NCBI GenBank assembly: GCA_033398695.1
Contig: CM065814.1
Location: forward strand, 101,558,501 to 101,622,500
Direction of reading: 5' to 3'
From: Orobanche coerulescens
Taxonomy: Eukaryota > Streptophyta > Magnoliopsida > Lamiales > Orobanchaceae
DNA length: 64,000 nt
Of this stretch, positions 23,443-34,160 are shown piece after piece; the first letter of the stretch is position 1, and every line of letters starts with the position of its first letter. The translations under genes were made by a program, and so were the position numbers. The notes beneath the pieces were generated by a model. That model worked only from the letters and a program-made list of their open reading frames with translations. It had not been told where the DNA came from and did not search any database.

Positions 23443-24460
23443 GAAATTTCTTTTTTTCATTAATACCGAATGGATTAAGGTATGCAGTGGATTAATCATG
23501 CGATTTGAAAAAATATCGCATTGTTTCTTTTTTTGAATGACTATCGAATAGCAGAAATGACCATTTTACCTCTCAATATGAATTAAGTCCTTTTTTATAA
23601 AGGACGGATTGAGCATTTTAGTTTATATAACCAATTTAAATTATATGGCATAATATTTATTTTAATTTATATTATAATATATATTCATAAATCATATTAT
23701 AATTTTCGTATATTTAAATAATCAGACAATATTTTATAAATATATTAAGTTATATTTAAATATATATATATATAGTTATATTAATTTTTTAATAGTCAAT
23801 ATAAAAACATCAACTTAAATAATATAACATAATATATATTTTAATTTATATTATAATATATATTCATAAATAATATTATAATTTTCAGATATATTTAAAT
23901 AATCAGACAATATTTTTATAAATATATTAAGTTATATTTTATTATATATAGTTATATTAATTTTTTTAATAGTCAATATAAAAAAATCAATTTATATAAT
24001 ATAAAATAATATATATTTTAATTTATATTATAATATATTTATATTCATAAATCATATTATAATTTTCGTATATTTAAATAATCGGAAAATATTTTTATAA
24101 ATATATTAAGTTATATTTTAATATATAGTTATATTAATTTTTTTATCAATAAATAGCTTATATTTTATGAATTTTAAATGTATAATATTAATATATATTT
24201 TAAATTTATATTATATATACTCAATTATAATTAAGATTATATGATAATTTATACTATATATACTCAATTCTTTTATTATTAAAGAGGGTAATTTTGGTAT
24301 ATTGAGGAAGTATTTCTGTCTTAATGGTAAGGACACCCCAAAAGTTGCTTAATGAAAAAGACATTATTAAGATCATTAAGTAGAAAGTAAACAATAAAAT
24401 ATAGCTGATCGATTAAGCTGGTTAAGCATTAAGCTGATTAAGTAAAAAGTAAACAGGCCC
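23443..24460. mobile_element. PIF/Harbinger-like non-autonomous element (1018 bp)
   Basis: It is absent from the left E3 LTR and flanked by TTA on both sides (23440-23442, 24461-24463). The right end on the minus strand reads GGGCCTGTTTACTTTTTAC, close to the usual GGGCCTGTTT start of PIF/Harbinger MITEs. The left end is degenerate (GAAATTTCTTTTTTTC). It is very AT-rich and has no transposase. About half of it is three copies of a ~180-bp tandem repeat. Confidence 0.65.
23640..24175. repeat. Three ~180-bp AT-rich tandem copies inside the PIF-like element
   Basis: Each copy runs ATAATAT(T/A)TATTTTAATTTA, then a TATTCATAAAT(C/A)ATATTATAATTTTC block, AATAATC(A/G)GA(C/A)AATATT and TTATATTAATTTTTT. 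Copies begin near 23650, 23830 and 24005. Confidence 0.8.
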
Positions 24461-24696
24461 TTAGACTTTATTAGATGTCATGAATATATTTATGATCTCA
24501 TTAATGAGTTTAAATGGATTGAAAAGGCATTATTAATTTTATTAATAGTAACAAAAAATGATTCGGGATAGGACTCGTGATACGTTGAAATAAATGTTCA
24601 TGATTCTCTAAATGAAATTAAATAAAATGAAATGCATTATAATATTATTATAAAATAATAATATTGCATTATAAAAATGGAGGGTATTAGAAAGTA

Positions 24697-25685
24697 ACTC
24701 AGAAACATCATCCAATATGAGTAACTAATCTTAGAGATTACATCATAGGTTCAACTCAATATGCTTGGTTTAAAATCCACTTTCTCAATAAAAGTTTCGA
24801 ATAAGTTCATCTATCTCTTAACTTCATGATGCTCAACTTAAGGTGTCAACAACTAATCCAAAGATCTCAGAAACATGCTCATATTATTCCTTAAGGATAA
24901 GGATTAGAGTTTGGAAAGTATCAACATACCTTAATGTATAAGACGATGATGAACACTTGACGAGAATCCAATACGGGAAGCTTAAGTGCCAATCCAATGT
25001 GCTTCCAATCCTCAATGATCGAGTATAAATGATATAAGGGCGTCTAAGTATCCAAAGGAACTCTCTGAACTTGAAGGGAAGGAAGGAAAAATGATAATAA
25101 ACGAATTGGAGTGAAGTGGGTGATGTCTCATATATATAACTTTCTGGCCTTAACGTACGTTAGCCTTCATGCTTAACATATGTTTGTCAATTAGCGTACG
25201 CTACCAGTTATTCTTAGCGTATGCTATCGTTCAACGATAGCTAACTGTATTGTTCTGAACTTGATTACGTACGTTACACCATTAGGTTACGTACGTAAGT
25301 AACACTCATTAGCGTACGCTAGACACACTCCTTAGCGTATATTAACAATCATTGACTTCAAAAGTGTTCAGGTTCATCCACGGGAATCTTATCCGGACCC
25401 ATGTCTGGCTGGCGCATGTGCTAGTCGCCCAACTCAATTATTGACTGCCTAACGTACGCTACGCTTCACTCGTCACGTAAGCTAATTCTAGCCGATAATG
25501 TACGTTAAGCTGCATTCTTAGCGTACGTTATCACGTATTTGCATGAGAAAAATCACATGTTGCTATACTCATGTACAAGGATACAAATACCATAAATATC
25601 ATACTTCGATTATCGATATCACAATTCCAAACAATATAGGGTTCAATTACAGATGAAATACTCAATAAATAATCCGGATATTACA
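24697..25685 (-). repeat. E2 5' LTR, distal part beyond E3
   Basis: From about 24992 it matches 5879-6570. It carries the TATA-like TATATATA (about 25130-25138, minus strand), an AAGGTATGTTGAT donor-like site (about 24925-24940, minus strand) and the CGTACG array. It ends ATTACA at 25685. Confidence 0.87.
25145..25535. promoter_or_regulatory. CGTACG palindrome array in the E2 right LTR
   Basis: The counterpart of 6045-6435 with scattered transitions in the palindromes (for example ACGTATG for ACGTACG). It lies upstream of the TATA box in element direction. Confidence 0.75.
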
Positions 25686-26557
25686 ACGTACGCTAACATT
25701 GAGTTTAACGCACGCTATAAGTCATTAACGTACATTATGTGTTATCCATGACGTGCGTAATCGGCCAGACGATTTGAGGCAGCAGCCTATGGAGACAGTG
25801 TTACGTACGCTAGCCTGTGTGATATACTAGAACCCATTATGTACGTTAAGGTTCTAGGCATTACGTATGTAATGCCCTTGTTTGTTTGAGGTAGTGGTCT
25901 CTGCCCAGGCCGTAACGCACGCTAATACTTTGAGCGTAGCGTACGTAAATGGCCTTACGTACGTTAACATGTGCATGTTACGTACGTAATGCGAGTCAAC
26001 CTATATATTCGTGGGGGATGGGTTTTGGACCTCATTCTCATCTTCCTTTTTTCTCTCCGGCGATTTGAGAGATTCCAAGACATAGGGTTGTCTATATTTC
26101 ATCAGGCATCATAGATTTTGGATTTCTAATGCGGTTTAGTCATCACCCATCCGTCTTTCCTCATGTGATTCGAGGTAAATTCCATAGAACTCTAGTTTGG
26201 GGAACTTTAGGGGTTTTTCTTAGATTCGTCCGGTTAATCGGTTTTGTAGCTTGAGATCCTTGAGATTATGATGTATCTACCCCGTACCTACATTTACCTT
26301 TCTATTATACGAATGTTTTTGTGTATGACTTGAAGTGGAGAGGGTTTGGATGATATCCAACCTCTATGTGAATACTTTGAAGGATTATGAATCGTAAAGA
26401 GGGGTTTCGAGAGTTTTTCTTGAGAATTGAATATTGATGATTGATTATCGTATTTCCTTACAAATCGTTTAGGCCCAGAAGTGCGTTCTTGGATCTCCTG
26501 AGCTTGAATACCATTTTCACTTCGGTCCAAATATCTCAAAGGCAAGTATATGTTTAT

Positions 26558-27177
26558 TAGGGGTGTATTTCGAACCGAACGTTCGTGAAAATTTTGTGAA
26601 AATATTCGGTCAACGTTCAGTTCGTGTCCGGTTCGGTCAAATTCGAACAGTTCGCGAACATGTTCGTTATATACACGAACCGAACACGAACAAAATAATA
26701 TATGTTCGTTAGTTCGCGAACAGTTCACGAACAAAGGGTTCTTTATATATTTATTAATAATTTTACAATAATTAATAAATATAATTAATAATCTTACAAT
26801 AATTAATAAATATAATTAATAATTTTATAATAATTAATAAATATATATACAAAATAAAACCTACCATTCCAAAACCCTTAATTCCTAAATATACCATCTT
26901 TTTTTTTTAATTTTTTAATTATTATTGCTTGTACTTTAGTCTTTTTGTTTTTTATATATATTTTAGAAAATAAACGAACAAACGAACGATCAAAACGAAC
27001 CGAACAATCGAACGCTAACAAACGAACACGAAATATGTGAAATTTTAACGAACCGAACACGAACAAGTGATTTGCAATTTTATCGAACACGAACACGAAC
27101 CGAACGAACCAAATCCTTAACGAACGAACGTTCGTTAAAGTCACTTTTCAGTTCGTTCGGTTCGGAATACACCCCTA
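26558..27177. mobile_element. hAT-type MITE (620 bp) in the E4 LTR
   Basis: Ends are TAGGGGTGTATTYCGAACCG and its inverse, with near-perfect inverted repeats of over 20 bp. It has an exact 8-bp target duplication ATGTTTAT (26550-26557, 27178-27185). Both arms are dense in GAAC/GTTC repeats and the centre is AT-rich. No transposase is encoded; the ORFs within are by-products of the repeats. Confidence 0.93.
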
Positions 27178-27437
27178 ATGTTTATGATTGTACGTTATCG
27201 ACTTTGAAAGTGGGGTATATGAATTGTGTGATTGTATATATTCACTCTGGGAGGGTCCGACGGGGCCTCAGAGGGTTTTGTTGCCGTTGGTGCGGTTCCA
27301 TGGTTAATCACGTATATATTGAAATGTGATATTATGAGATTTAGTTACTCCGGAATACTAGTCTTGAGTTTGATGAAATGAAGATTACATTTACTTTATT
27401 GTCGAGAAGTATGGTGTTTCATATTCGATATACTTGT

Positions 27438-27494
27438 ACTAGCTATTCGATGGCTAACCCCTTTTTGGGGGAAATACTTTTCATGTATTTCAGG
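27438..27494 (+). promoter_or_regulatory. E4 LTR double-hairpin module
   Basis: ACTAGCTATTCGATGGCTAA, then CCCC-TTTTT-GGGG, then GAAATAC-TTTTCAT-GTATTTC followed by AGG. The second stem is 7 bp and perfect. Confidence 0.65.
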
Positions 27495-27863
27495 ACCCAT
27501 GAGAGTGGATAGGCATGTATCGAGCCGGCACGAAGATGATGGGCAAGAGTGATGCTGTGTTTTGTCTCTGTTTGTATCTTGTACTTTATCCATGTATTGT
27601 TGTACTTGGAATGGTTATGAACACTCGAGTAGTGCTTCATGTGCTCTTGATGTTTGGCCTGTGTTGCCTTGGGTTTTAATTCCCGATGTATTGTATTTTT
27701 GTCGAATTGAATATTACCTTGGTGTCATTTCTATTGCCTTCTATTGTATTATGTTTAGACCTTATCGGCCGAAATTCATAGTTCCGCGTATGTACAGCCT
27801 TGTGGGTCACACGGAGGGTCTCATGACGATGTACTATACCCTGGATAACTTGGGGTTGTTACA

Positions 27864-27978
27864 TGGGGGCGGTATATGCTAATTTTATGCAAATTTTTAA
27901 GGGTGTGATACCATTTTTAAAACTATTCGGGGTATGGTGCAACTCGTTGAAACCATTGGGTGTTTGGTGCCATTACGT

Positions 27979-28064
<86 letters not shown>

Positions 28065-29844
28065 GATACATACACACACTCAAGATAAATCAAGAAACTC
28101 AAAATCACACAAACAGCTTCAGTCGGCAGCCACATAAAACTACCCAGAACCCACAAATAGGCAACAAATGAAAATAACACAAAATAACATAATTTTTTTG
28201 TATCAGTAGCCGGAACAGCCCAAAATGCGACCAACCAAAAAAGCAAGGAGAAAAAACCACACACAACAGGCATCATATTTTCCCAAACCAAGTTCAGAAA
28301 TAAGAATTTACTGAAGAAGGCATTGGACCCCAAGAATCTCAGAAACCCAAAAATAAAATGTGCTCACAAGGAAATAGCAAAACAACAACCAAGAAGCATA
28401 ATGAAAACCAAGTTCACAAATAATAACTCCAAACCAAGTTCATAGAAAAAGAAGATTTCGAAAAAGAGGTCGATATCTCAAGAATCCCTGAACTCGAACA
28501 AAAAAACATATTCAAAACTAGGTATTCCAAAAAATAAATGAGGAAGAAATCGACCCCTAAAAAAATCCAGTAATCCCCGGATAAAGAACAAAAACCGAGG
28601 CAAAGATGAAAAAGACAGAGACAAGACAGGTCTTTTTTGAGAAAACTACCATGAGAAATAGTTGAACCCTAAAACACCAACAAACCGACAGTACACACAC
28701 TCTCATATTAAGAACACGAAGCAGTGTATAATCGGCGAGAAAGCAACACAATATATATTGAAAAGTAACGCATAACCTATCTATATTAACAATATATTCA
28801 ATGATATTTCTATTTTTACATCATTACACGCACACCAACCCTGCCTGAAATGAAAGAACAGGATGACGAGGAAAAAAAGGAAAAAGAAAAGGGCAATAGA
28901 AGGGATGTGTCAAAAATTGTTGAAAGGAAATAAAGTTCACAATTAGGCATACAAATCAATGAATAGGAAGAACTCAAAATAACTTTTGCCCAATCCCTCA
29001 GATAATCAAAGAAAAAGTATTCACTAATTTATGATGAATAAACAAAATCAAAACCTCATTTTTCAGTGGCAGAGAATTTATACCTTGTAGAGAATTTACA
29101 TTCCAAGAAAGTGCACTTTGTTAAAAAAATCTGAGCAAATTTGATTTCGTGAATAACCACAAATCTGGCCAGCCCAAAGAATTACGTTAACTTGACAGAA
29201 AATGTACCTAAATGCATAAAACAAGACTTTGAAGAAGCCACCCACAGAAAAAAAAAAAGAAAAAAGATCATCGAAAGCACGAGGCAAATTAAAGAAAAAG
29301 AAAAATTACCTGCAAAATCTGAGCAGCGAAGACAAAAAACAGCCTCAATCCTGATTACCTGACCAAGCAGAAACCGGGCCAACCAAAGAAACTATAGCAA
29401 GTCGACAAAAACCAAAATTACACCCACAAAAAAAGGAAGGGGAGGAAAAAACATCATCGAAAGCACGAAACAAATTGTAGAAAAAGAAAAAGAAGCAATC
29501 CAAAGAAAAACAGAGGCAAAGATGAACATATGCAAAGATCGTTTTTTTTGACAAAAACCCTAAATATCAAAATCAAGAAACGAAATTGAAGAAAAGTAAA
29601 AAGCTACAAAAAGGAAAGCTACATAAACCCCAACTATCAACATGAAGAAACGAAATCAATGAAAAGGAAAAAGCTACCTGCCACTCGAGATCCAAAGACA
29701 TGGGAGAATAAGAGAGCGTCAAGATAGGGGTCCGAACTCCAGAATGAAAGAAAATAAAAGACCTTCGACGAAGAATTTGAAGCACATCGAACGAAATAAG
29801 AGAGGAAGATAAGTAAATTTGGAAGAAACGGAGCAGGAGGTGTC
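27864..29844. other. Spacer with microsatellite and A-rich, internally repeated sequence
   Basis: No gene or recognised element. A (CA)34 tract runs 27981-28048 and a (TA)8 tract runs 28049-28064. From 28065 the plus strand is A-rich. The phrase AAACCAAGTTCA recurs three times (28270-28445). A degenerate repeat of roughly 190 bp occurs at about 29155-29310 and 29360-29500, sharing ATCATCGAAAGCACG. Long minus-strand ORFs here are poly-Phe/Cys and reflect composition. Confidence 0.6.
27981..28064. repeat. (CA)n(TA)n microsatellite
   Basis: An uninterrupted CA tract of 68 bp is followed by a 16-bp TA tract. Confidence 0.97.
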
Positions 29845-30019
29845 TGTAATACCCGCACCTTTACTATTGTATTCTTCATTTAAGTCAAGCATTGTCGCAC
29901 CATATCTATGTTTATTGTAATGAGAATACTAATGAATTATGTTAAATTGAAATCTTTGTCGTTTATACTATAGTTGATTGTTAGATATTATTGGGAGAAT
30001 TTCATTTTTTTACTTGTTG

Positions 30020-30395
30020 TTCCCCTTAGCGTACGCTAGCTTGTTAACTTTACGTACGCTATGTACGTATCGTTACATACGTAACAATCTTATGTTAATG
30101 TACGTAATGCGTGGTATCTATCAACAGCTCGCCTTTCGGCGGGTGGGACCGAGCATGGGTAGGTGGTCGGGAGTCGATCGCGACAGCCTCGTCAACGGCC
30201 ATTACGTACGTAATGAACCTGCCTTAGCGTACGTAACGTACAAGAGCCTTACGTACATCCATTTTGGCAACGTACGTAAGGACATGTGTATTTTTAGACA
30301 GTGGCACCTGAGAATCTGTTACGTATGTAATACTTGTAAGTATACGTACGTAATGTTTTTAGCGTACGTTAATATGTTAGCCATATCATACGTAA
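30020..30395. promoter_or_regulatory. CGTACG palindrome array in the E5 LTR
   Basis: Repeated TTAGCGTACGCTA, TTACGTACGTAA and close variants, the same motif class as in E2, E4 and E7. Confidence 0.7.
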
Positions 30396-32259
30396 TGTTG
30401 AATTCGAGTTATAGAAGTATGGGTTGCCTTTCATTTCTGCACGACCTTTTTCCATCCTCCCTCTCTCAAAACCGATCCCCTACTCCCTTAAATCATATTT
30501 TACCCTCCAATCTCGTATTAGAGCTACAACACTTGTATTATAGCTTGGTAACTAGAAGATAGGAGTGTGTTCTTGGAAGATTTGGTGCTATTATTCATCC
30601 ATTTCTTGAGGTTGGTTATCTTACACTTGTTGTTTCATATGATTGTTGATGTTAGTGGTAGAATAACCTGGTAGATCATGATGAACATTGAAGTTATGTA
30701 CAAATTTAGTTTGAAAAATGATAATATGGTTAGAACCTTTCCTTGAATGATTGATTAAATTGTGGATAATATGTTCAATAGAGAACCCTTTGCTAATCAT
30801 GTTAAAATCAGGAGAATAGAGCTATTAATATGTTCTTAATTGCTAGTAGGATCCTATGATGTTATAGCCATATATTGGAGAAGAACTCATTGGGAAGAAT
30901 TTGATGGTGTCTTTAGAATTTCAAAAACCCTCAATGATATAGTTATGTTTGAACAAATCTTTTAAGTGATGATGATGGATTATGAAGAACACAAGTATAA
31001 CCTTTATATATTCAACATAATTGGGTGTATTGATAACTCAAGAAGGTGTTGATCACTACATTAATATGTTGATAGTGTTTTTAAGACATTTATAACAATT
31101 AATGGGTGATAATGGTGCGGTAGAATTAATAACCGAATTCTATTACGTTGATCCTCGTGTATAAAGATGACGTAAATTAGGATGATATTCTTATTATGCT
31201 TAAAACTTAAAGTTATTTCTTGATTGGCTTAACGTAATCATTGTAAAGATGACGAAGAATGTAAAGAAACACAAACTTTTAACATGTTCAATGTTAATCA
31301 GAAGTGTTGATGGATTGAGAGTGTGTTTAATCATCATAATGCTACATTGATAATGTTCTTGACTTCAAATGCTTGTAATTAATGTTAGAATATATGGACG
31401 AATCTAATAAACTTGATATATGATGATCCATAATTGGCCCGTTAGAATGTTCAATAGGATAGTTGAACTATTCGAGTAAAATTACAAATATTGTTTCTCC
31501 GAATTAATACCGTTATAGTACGAATGTGTTGTTGAATGAATTGTGTTTCATTCAAGTTTGCTTGTTCAAGTGAGTATTATTAGACGAAGATACCATTCGT
31601 TGTTCGTTCAAAGAAGGATTATTTCATCTACGGAATTGAGGCAAGTTATCTTGCTTGGTTATAATGATGGTTGAATTCGTGTGATTATTATGCGTTTCGT
31701 GTATATGAAATGTTCTGCGAATCTATGATTCATGATGTGGTGATGACTTTGATCGTGTTACCATTTATGGCGGGATTGTATTCCCAAGCTTATCGCCCTT
31801 GTTACCGCTGGTCTCATTGAGCTTTCTTTTCACTTCGCTGAGTCGTTCGATTCTTTGATAAAAGTGTAATTCGTGAGTTTTGTTGTCATGTTGCATCGTG
31901 ACATCTCTGGAGTCATATCTGCGTGTCGATTGGTTATGCGTAGGATTTTTAGCCGGGCACTTGATGGTCATGTGTGGATGTTTCCGCATTAGACCGTGCA
32001 CACGAGATGTAGTTCGTGTGGCTAATTAGGTACATTGTCCCATGTATATTCTGGATTCCGTATACGGGGTGGACATATGCACGAACACATTTTCGGATTG
32101 GGCGTACTGTGACGTCCGTCTTGAGCCATATTATTTGGTCGATATGTTCGACAGTTGGGACCGACTGTTTATACGCCTGCGGGGTATATTCAGTAGTCGG
32201 TTGTTTCTTTGAGATTCGTATGTATATGAATTGTATAATGCCATGAGAATTATTATCAT

Positions 32260-32303
32260 GTATAGCTGACCCTGTGGTTTGGGCGAAATACTTGTATTTC
32301 AGG
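32260..32303 (+). promoter_or_regulatory. E5 LTR hairpin module
   Basis: The first hairpin is weak (GACCCTGTGGTTTGGGC). The second is GAAATAC-TT-GTATTTC followed by AGG, with the same stem sequence as E4. Confidence 0.55.
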
Positions 32304-32683
32304 GCGAGGAAAGGGCAAGGCACAGGAAGAGCACGATGGTGATGGAGGGTTTTGAAGGATGCTAATTCGGGTCCCCCCCGAGTATTTTGATGTTCAGTTA
32401 TGTCTTACTGTGATTTTTCATTTTATTTTATTTCGGATGAATGTATTATAATTTGTAAGGTATTTCCCATCATCATATGGTCTATACCGAATTTGGATCC
32501 TGTGTATTGTTGTGTGAGTTGATATATGTATAATTTATACTCCACATCGGGGTTTGGATTAATATTGTGGTTCGGTACCACGTTGTTTGGGATGCTAAAG
32601 TTCACGTTGTGATATCGCCTGGTGGGTCCCGGTGGGGATCCACGGCACTGTAATAGCCAATGTTTTCGGGGTGTTATAGAAGA

Positions 32684-32695
32684 TGGTATCAGAGC
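32684..32695 (+). promoter_or_regulatory. E5 primer-binding site (tRNA-iMet)
   Basis: A perfect TGGTATCAGAGC five bases after the LTR end. Confidence 0.93.
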
Positions 32696-32769
32696 GGTTT
32701 TTCTTTTGAGTCATTGTAGATCGAACTAGCATCAAGAAACCTTCGTGCCACGTGTGACCTGTGTATACG

Positions 32770-33090
32770 GTATGTTTCTCATGAGCCATGATTTAATTGC
32801 TGGCATAATATTGATGATGAATAGATCTCTTTACTGATCTTGGCATCTTGAGAATGTGTGGTAAGATTCATCTGTTCGATTTTCTGAGAAAATTCTAAAT
32901 TGATTATGTGATTGGAACTGGTTCGACTTGATGTCGATATGATATTGAGTATGTGGCATCCGCGGTGCCAATGATTCATTACGAACTGTTTTCTTGAATA
33001 TGTAAATCTTTGTTGCTATTAACTTAGCATGAATTTTGATTAATATCTTGAACTGTACTTATGGTTATCATAATAACTTGATATTTTCAG
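32770..33090 (+). other. Putative leader intron of E5
   Basis: GTATGTTTC at 32770 and TTTTCAG at 33084-33090, directly before TATGG at the gag start. The interval is T-rich. It parallels the better pairs in E2 and E7. Confidence 0.35.
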
Positions 33091-33091
33091 T

Positions 33092-34160
33092 ATGGAAAGG
33101 CTGTGGCAGAGGGGGACGAGGCCGCGGAAGGGGCCGAATCCCGATACCACGAGACAACAGGCGCGCGAATGTGGAGCAGAGCTCCGCGGGCAGTGATTCA
33201 CCTTCCAGGGACCAATCACACCACACTGGACATGAGAACGCGCGTGTCGACCCTTACGTTGTGACAGATGACCCAAATGAGTCAGCTGATGGAAGCTATG
33301 CAGAGGAATACTCCTGGCCAGCAGCAGGGGCAACAGCCTCCGCCTCCTGGGCACGGCGGAATCGTGAGCCGGATCATTAGAGACATATCACGTCAGCGAC
33401 CTCCAACCTTTGAAGGCTCTTCTGAGCCTGCAGACATTGTACACTGGATAGAGCATTTCGAGAAACTGTTCGAGATGGTGGAATGCCCAGAAGAAAAACG
33501 AGTTGTTGTGGCGGCTTATTACCTTAGTAAGAGTGCCCATACTTGGTGGCTTTCGGTGAGGCCTGCTTATGGTGCGAGTACTTGGGAGGAATTCAAGAAT
33601 TTTATGCTAGATCGCTACTATCCTGCACCACTCCGCGAAGCCAAACTGTCCGAATTGCTGAATCTCGATCCATCTGAGGACGAGGATGTGTTAGCTATTG
33701 CCGAAAAATTCCAGGCGCTTCTCCCTTTTGCTACGTCAGTTGTACGGAAGCTGATAAGATCAAATATTTCCTCAAGAGGCTTAAACTCCAAATGAGGATG
33801 CAGTTGCTTAATCACCACTTTACGACCTTACCAGAGTTTATCGAGAAGGATCTGGAATACGAACTTACTGCGAAAGAGATTTCCAAGAAGGAGCCTCAGA
33901 CTTCCAACAAGAGATACAAGAACCAGACCCAGATAGACAGTAATCGGGGGATGTTCAGGAAGCCCCAGCCTGTACCCAATCCTTCTGAGCAGCCACCTAT
34001 GGTGCCGAAGCCGACTGGATCGCACTCTCGAGCAATCAGCTCCTCTATCGTGTGCTATAACTGTGGGGACCAGGGACACATCAGCTCCAAATGCCCGAAG
34101 CCGGCCATTGCCTGCCTCACTTGTGGGAAGAATGGACATCGTGCTCGCTATTGCAGGGGT
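33092..34160 (+). pseudogene. E5 gag with two zinc knuckles
   Basis: Three frames are needed. A GCGRGGRGRGRGR stretch lies near 33100-33150. The capsid core (33268-33795) has RQRPPTFEGS, IVHWIEHFEKLFEMVECPEE and WWLSVRPAYGASTWEEFK. After a frameshift near 33785 comes RMQLLNHHFTTLPEFIEKD and then CYNCGDQGHISSKC and CLTCGKNGHRARYC, both complete CCHC knuckles. At least two frameshifts inactivate it. Confidence 0.85.

Larger units (their letters stand above)
13002..24691 (-). mobile_element. E3: Ty3/gypsy element nested in the E2 LTR
   Basis: Both ends are flanked by AAGTA (12997-13001 and 24692-24696). The LTR pair is 13002-15964 and 20773-24691; without the insertion in the right copy they have similar lengths. 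The internal region (15965-20772) is read on the minus strand: an acidic ORF, a protease fragment, RT, RNase H, integrase and a chromodomain-like tail. No gag is found. The right end reads ATTAGA instead of ATTACA, and the right LTR start reads TATAAC instead of TGTAAC. It is interrupted by a hAT-type MITE and a PIF-like insertion. Confidence 0.9.
20773..24691 (-). repeat. E3 right (5') LTR, 3919 bp including a 1018-bp insertion
   Basis: It aligns along its length with 13002-15964, including the tandem repeat (21253-21480), the palindromic TATA (22076-22083) and the minus-strand TATTTATA (23131-23138). The extra length comes from the insertion at 23443-24460 and small indels. Confidence 0.88.
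5879..25685 (-). mobile_element. E2: Ty3/gypsy chromovirus-type element interrupted by E1 and E3
   Basis: The left LTR remnant 5879-6570 matches 24992-25685 at about 95 percent. The internal region runs from 6571 to 11504 on the minus strand in the order gag, protease, RT, RNase H, integrase, chromodomain-like tail. The primer site is at 11488-11499. The right LTR (11505-13001 plus 24697-25685) is split by E3. E2 ends at 25685, where E4 LTR sequence starts. Its protein and LTR sequence are close to E7, so both belong to one family. The chromodomain-type tail and long LTRs fit the Tekay/Del lineage, by inference only. All domains are present but stops and a frameshift have inactivated the copy. 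Confidence 0.88.
25686..27863 (+). repeat. E4: forward gypsy-type LTR, right part
   Basis: The left part is cut off by E2. It contains, in plus direction, CGTACG palindromes (25686-25995), a TATATAT box (26001-26010), a pyrimidine-rich leader, an AAGGCAAGTA motif (26539-26548), a hAT MITE, the double hairpin (27438-27494) and the end GGGGTTGTTACA at 27863. No primer site follows, so it is the 3' LTR or a solo LTR. It is the oldest layer of the nest. Confidence 0.75.
29845..32678 (+). repeat. E5 5' LTR (2834 bp)
   Basis: It starts TGTAATACCCGCACC and ends GGGGTGTTATA (TTACA with one transition), six bases before the primer site. It carries a CGTACG palindrome array (30020-30395), GAGGCAAGTT at about 31638-31647 and the hairpin module at 32260-32303. 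The middle (30600-31750) is AT-rich with nothing recognisable. Confidence 0.82.

Noticed and set aside
27897..28333. ORFs with long Thr-His or Cys-Val runs
   Set aside because: They read the CA/TA microsatellite and adjacent A-rich DNA.
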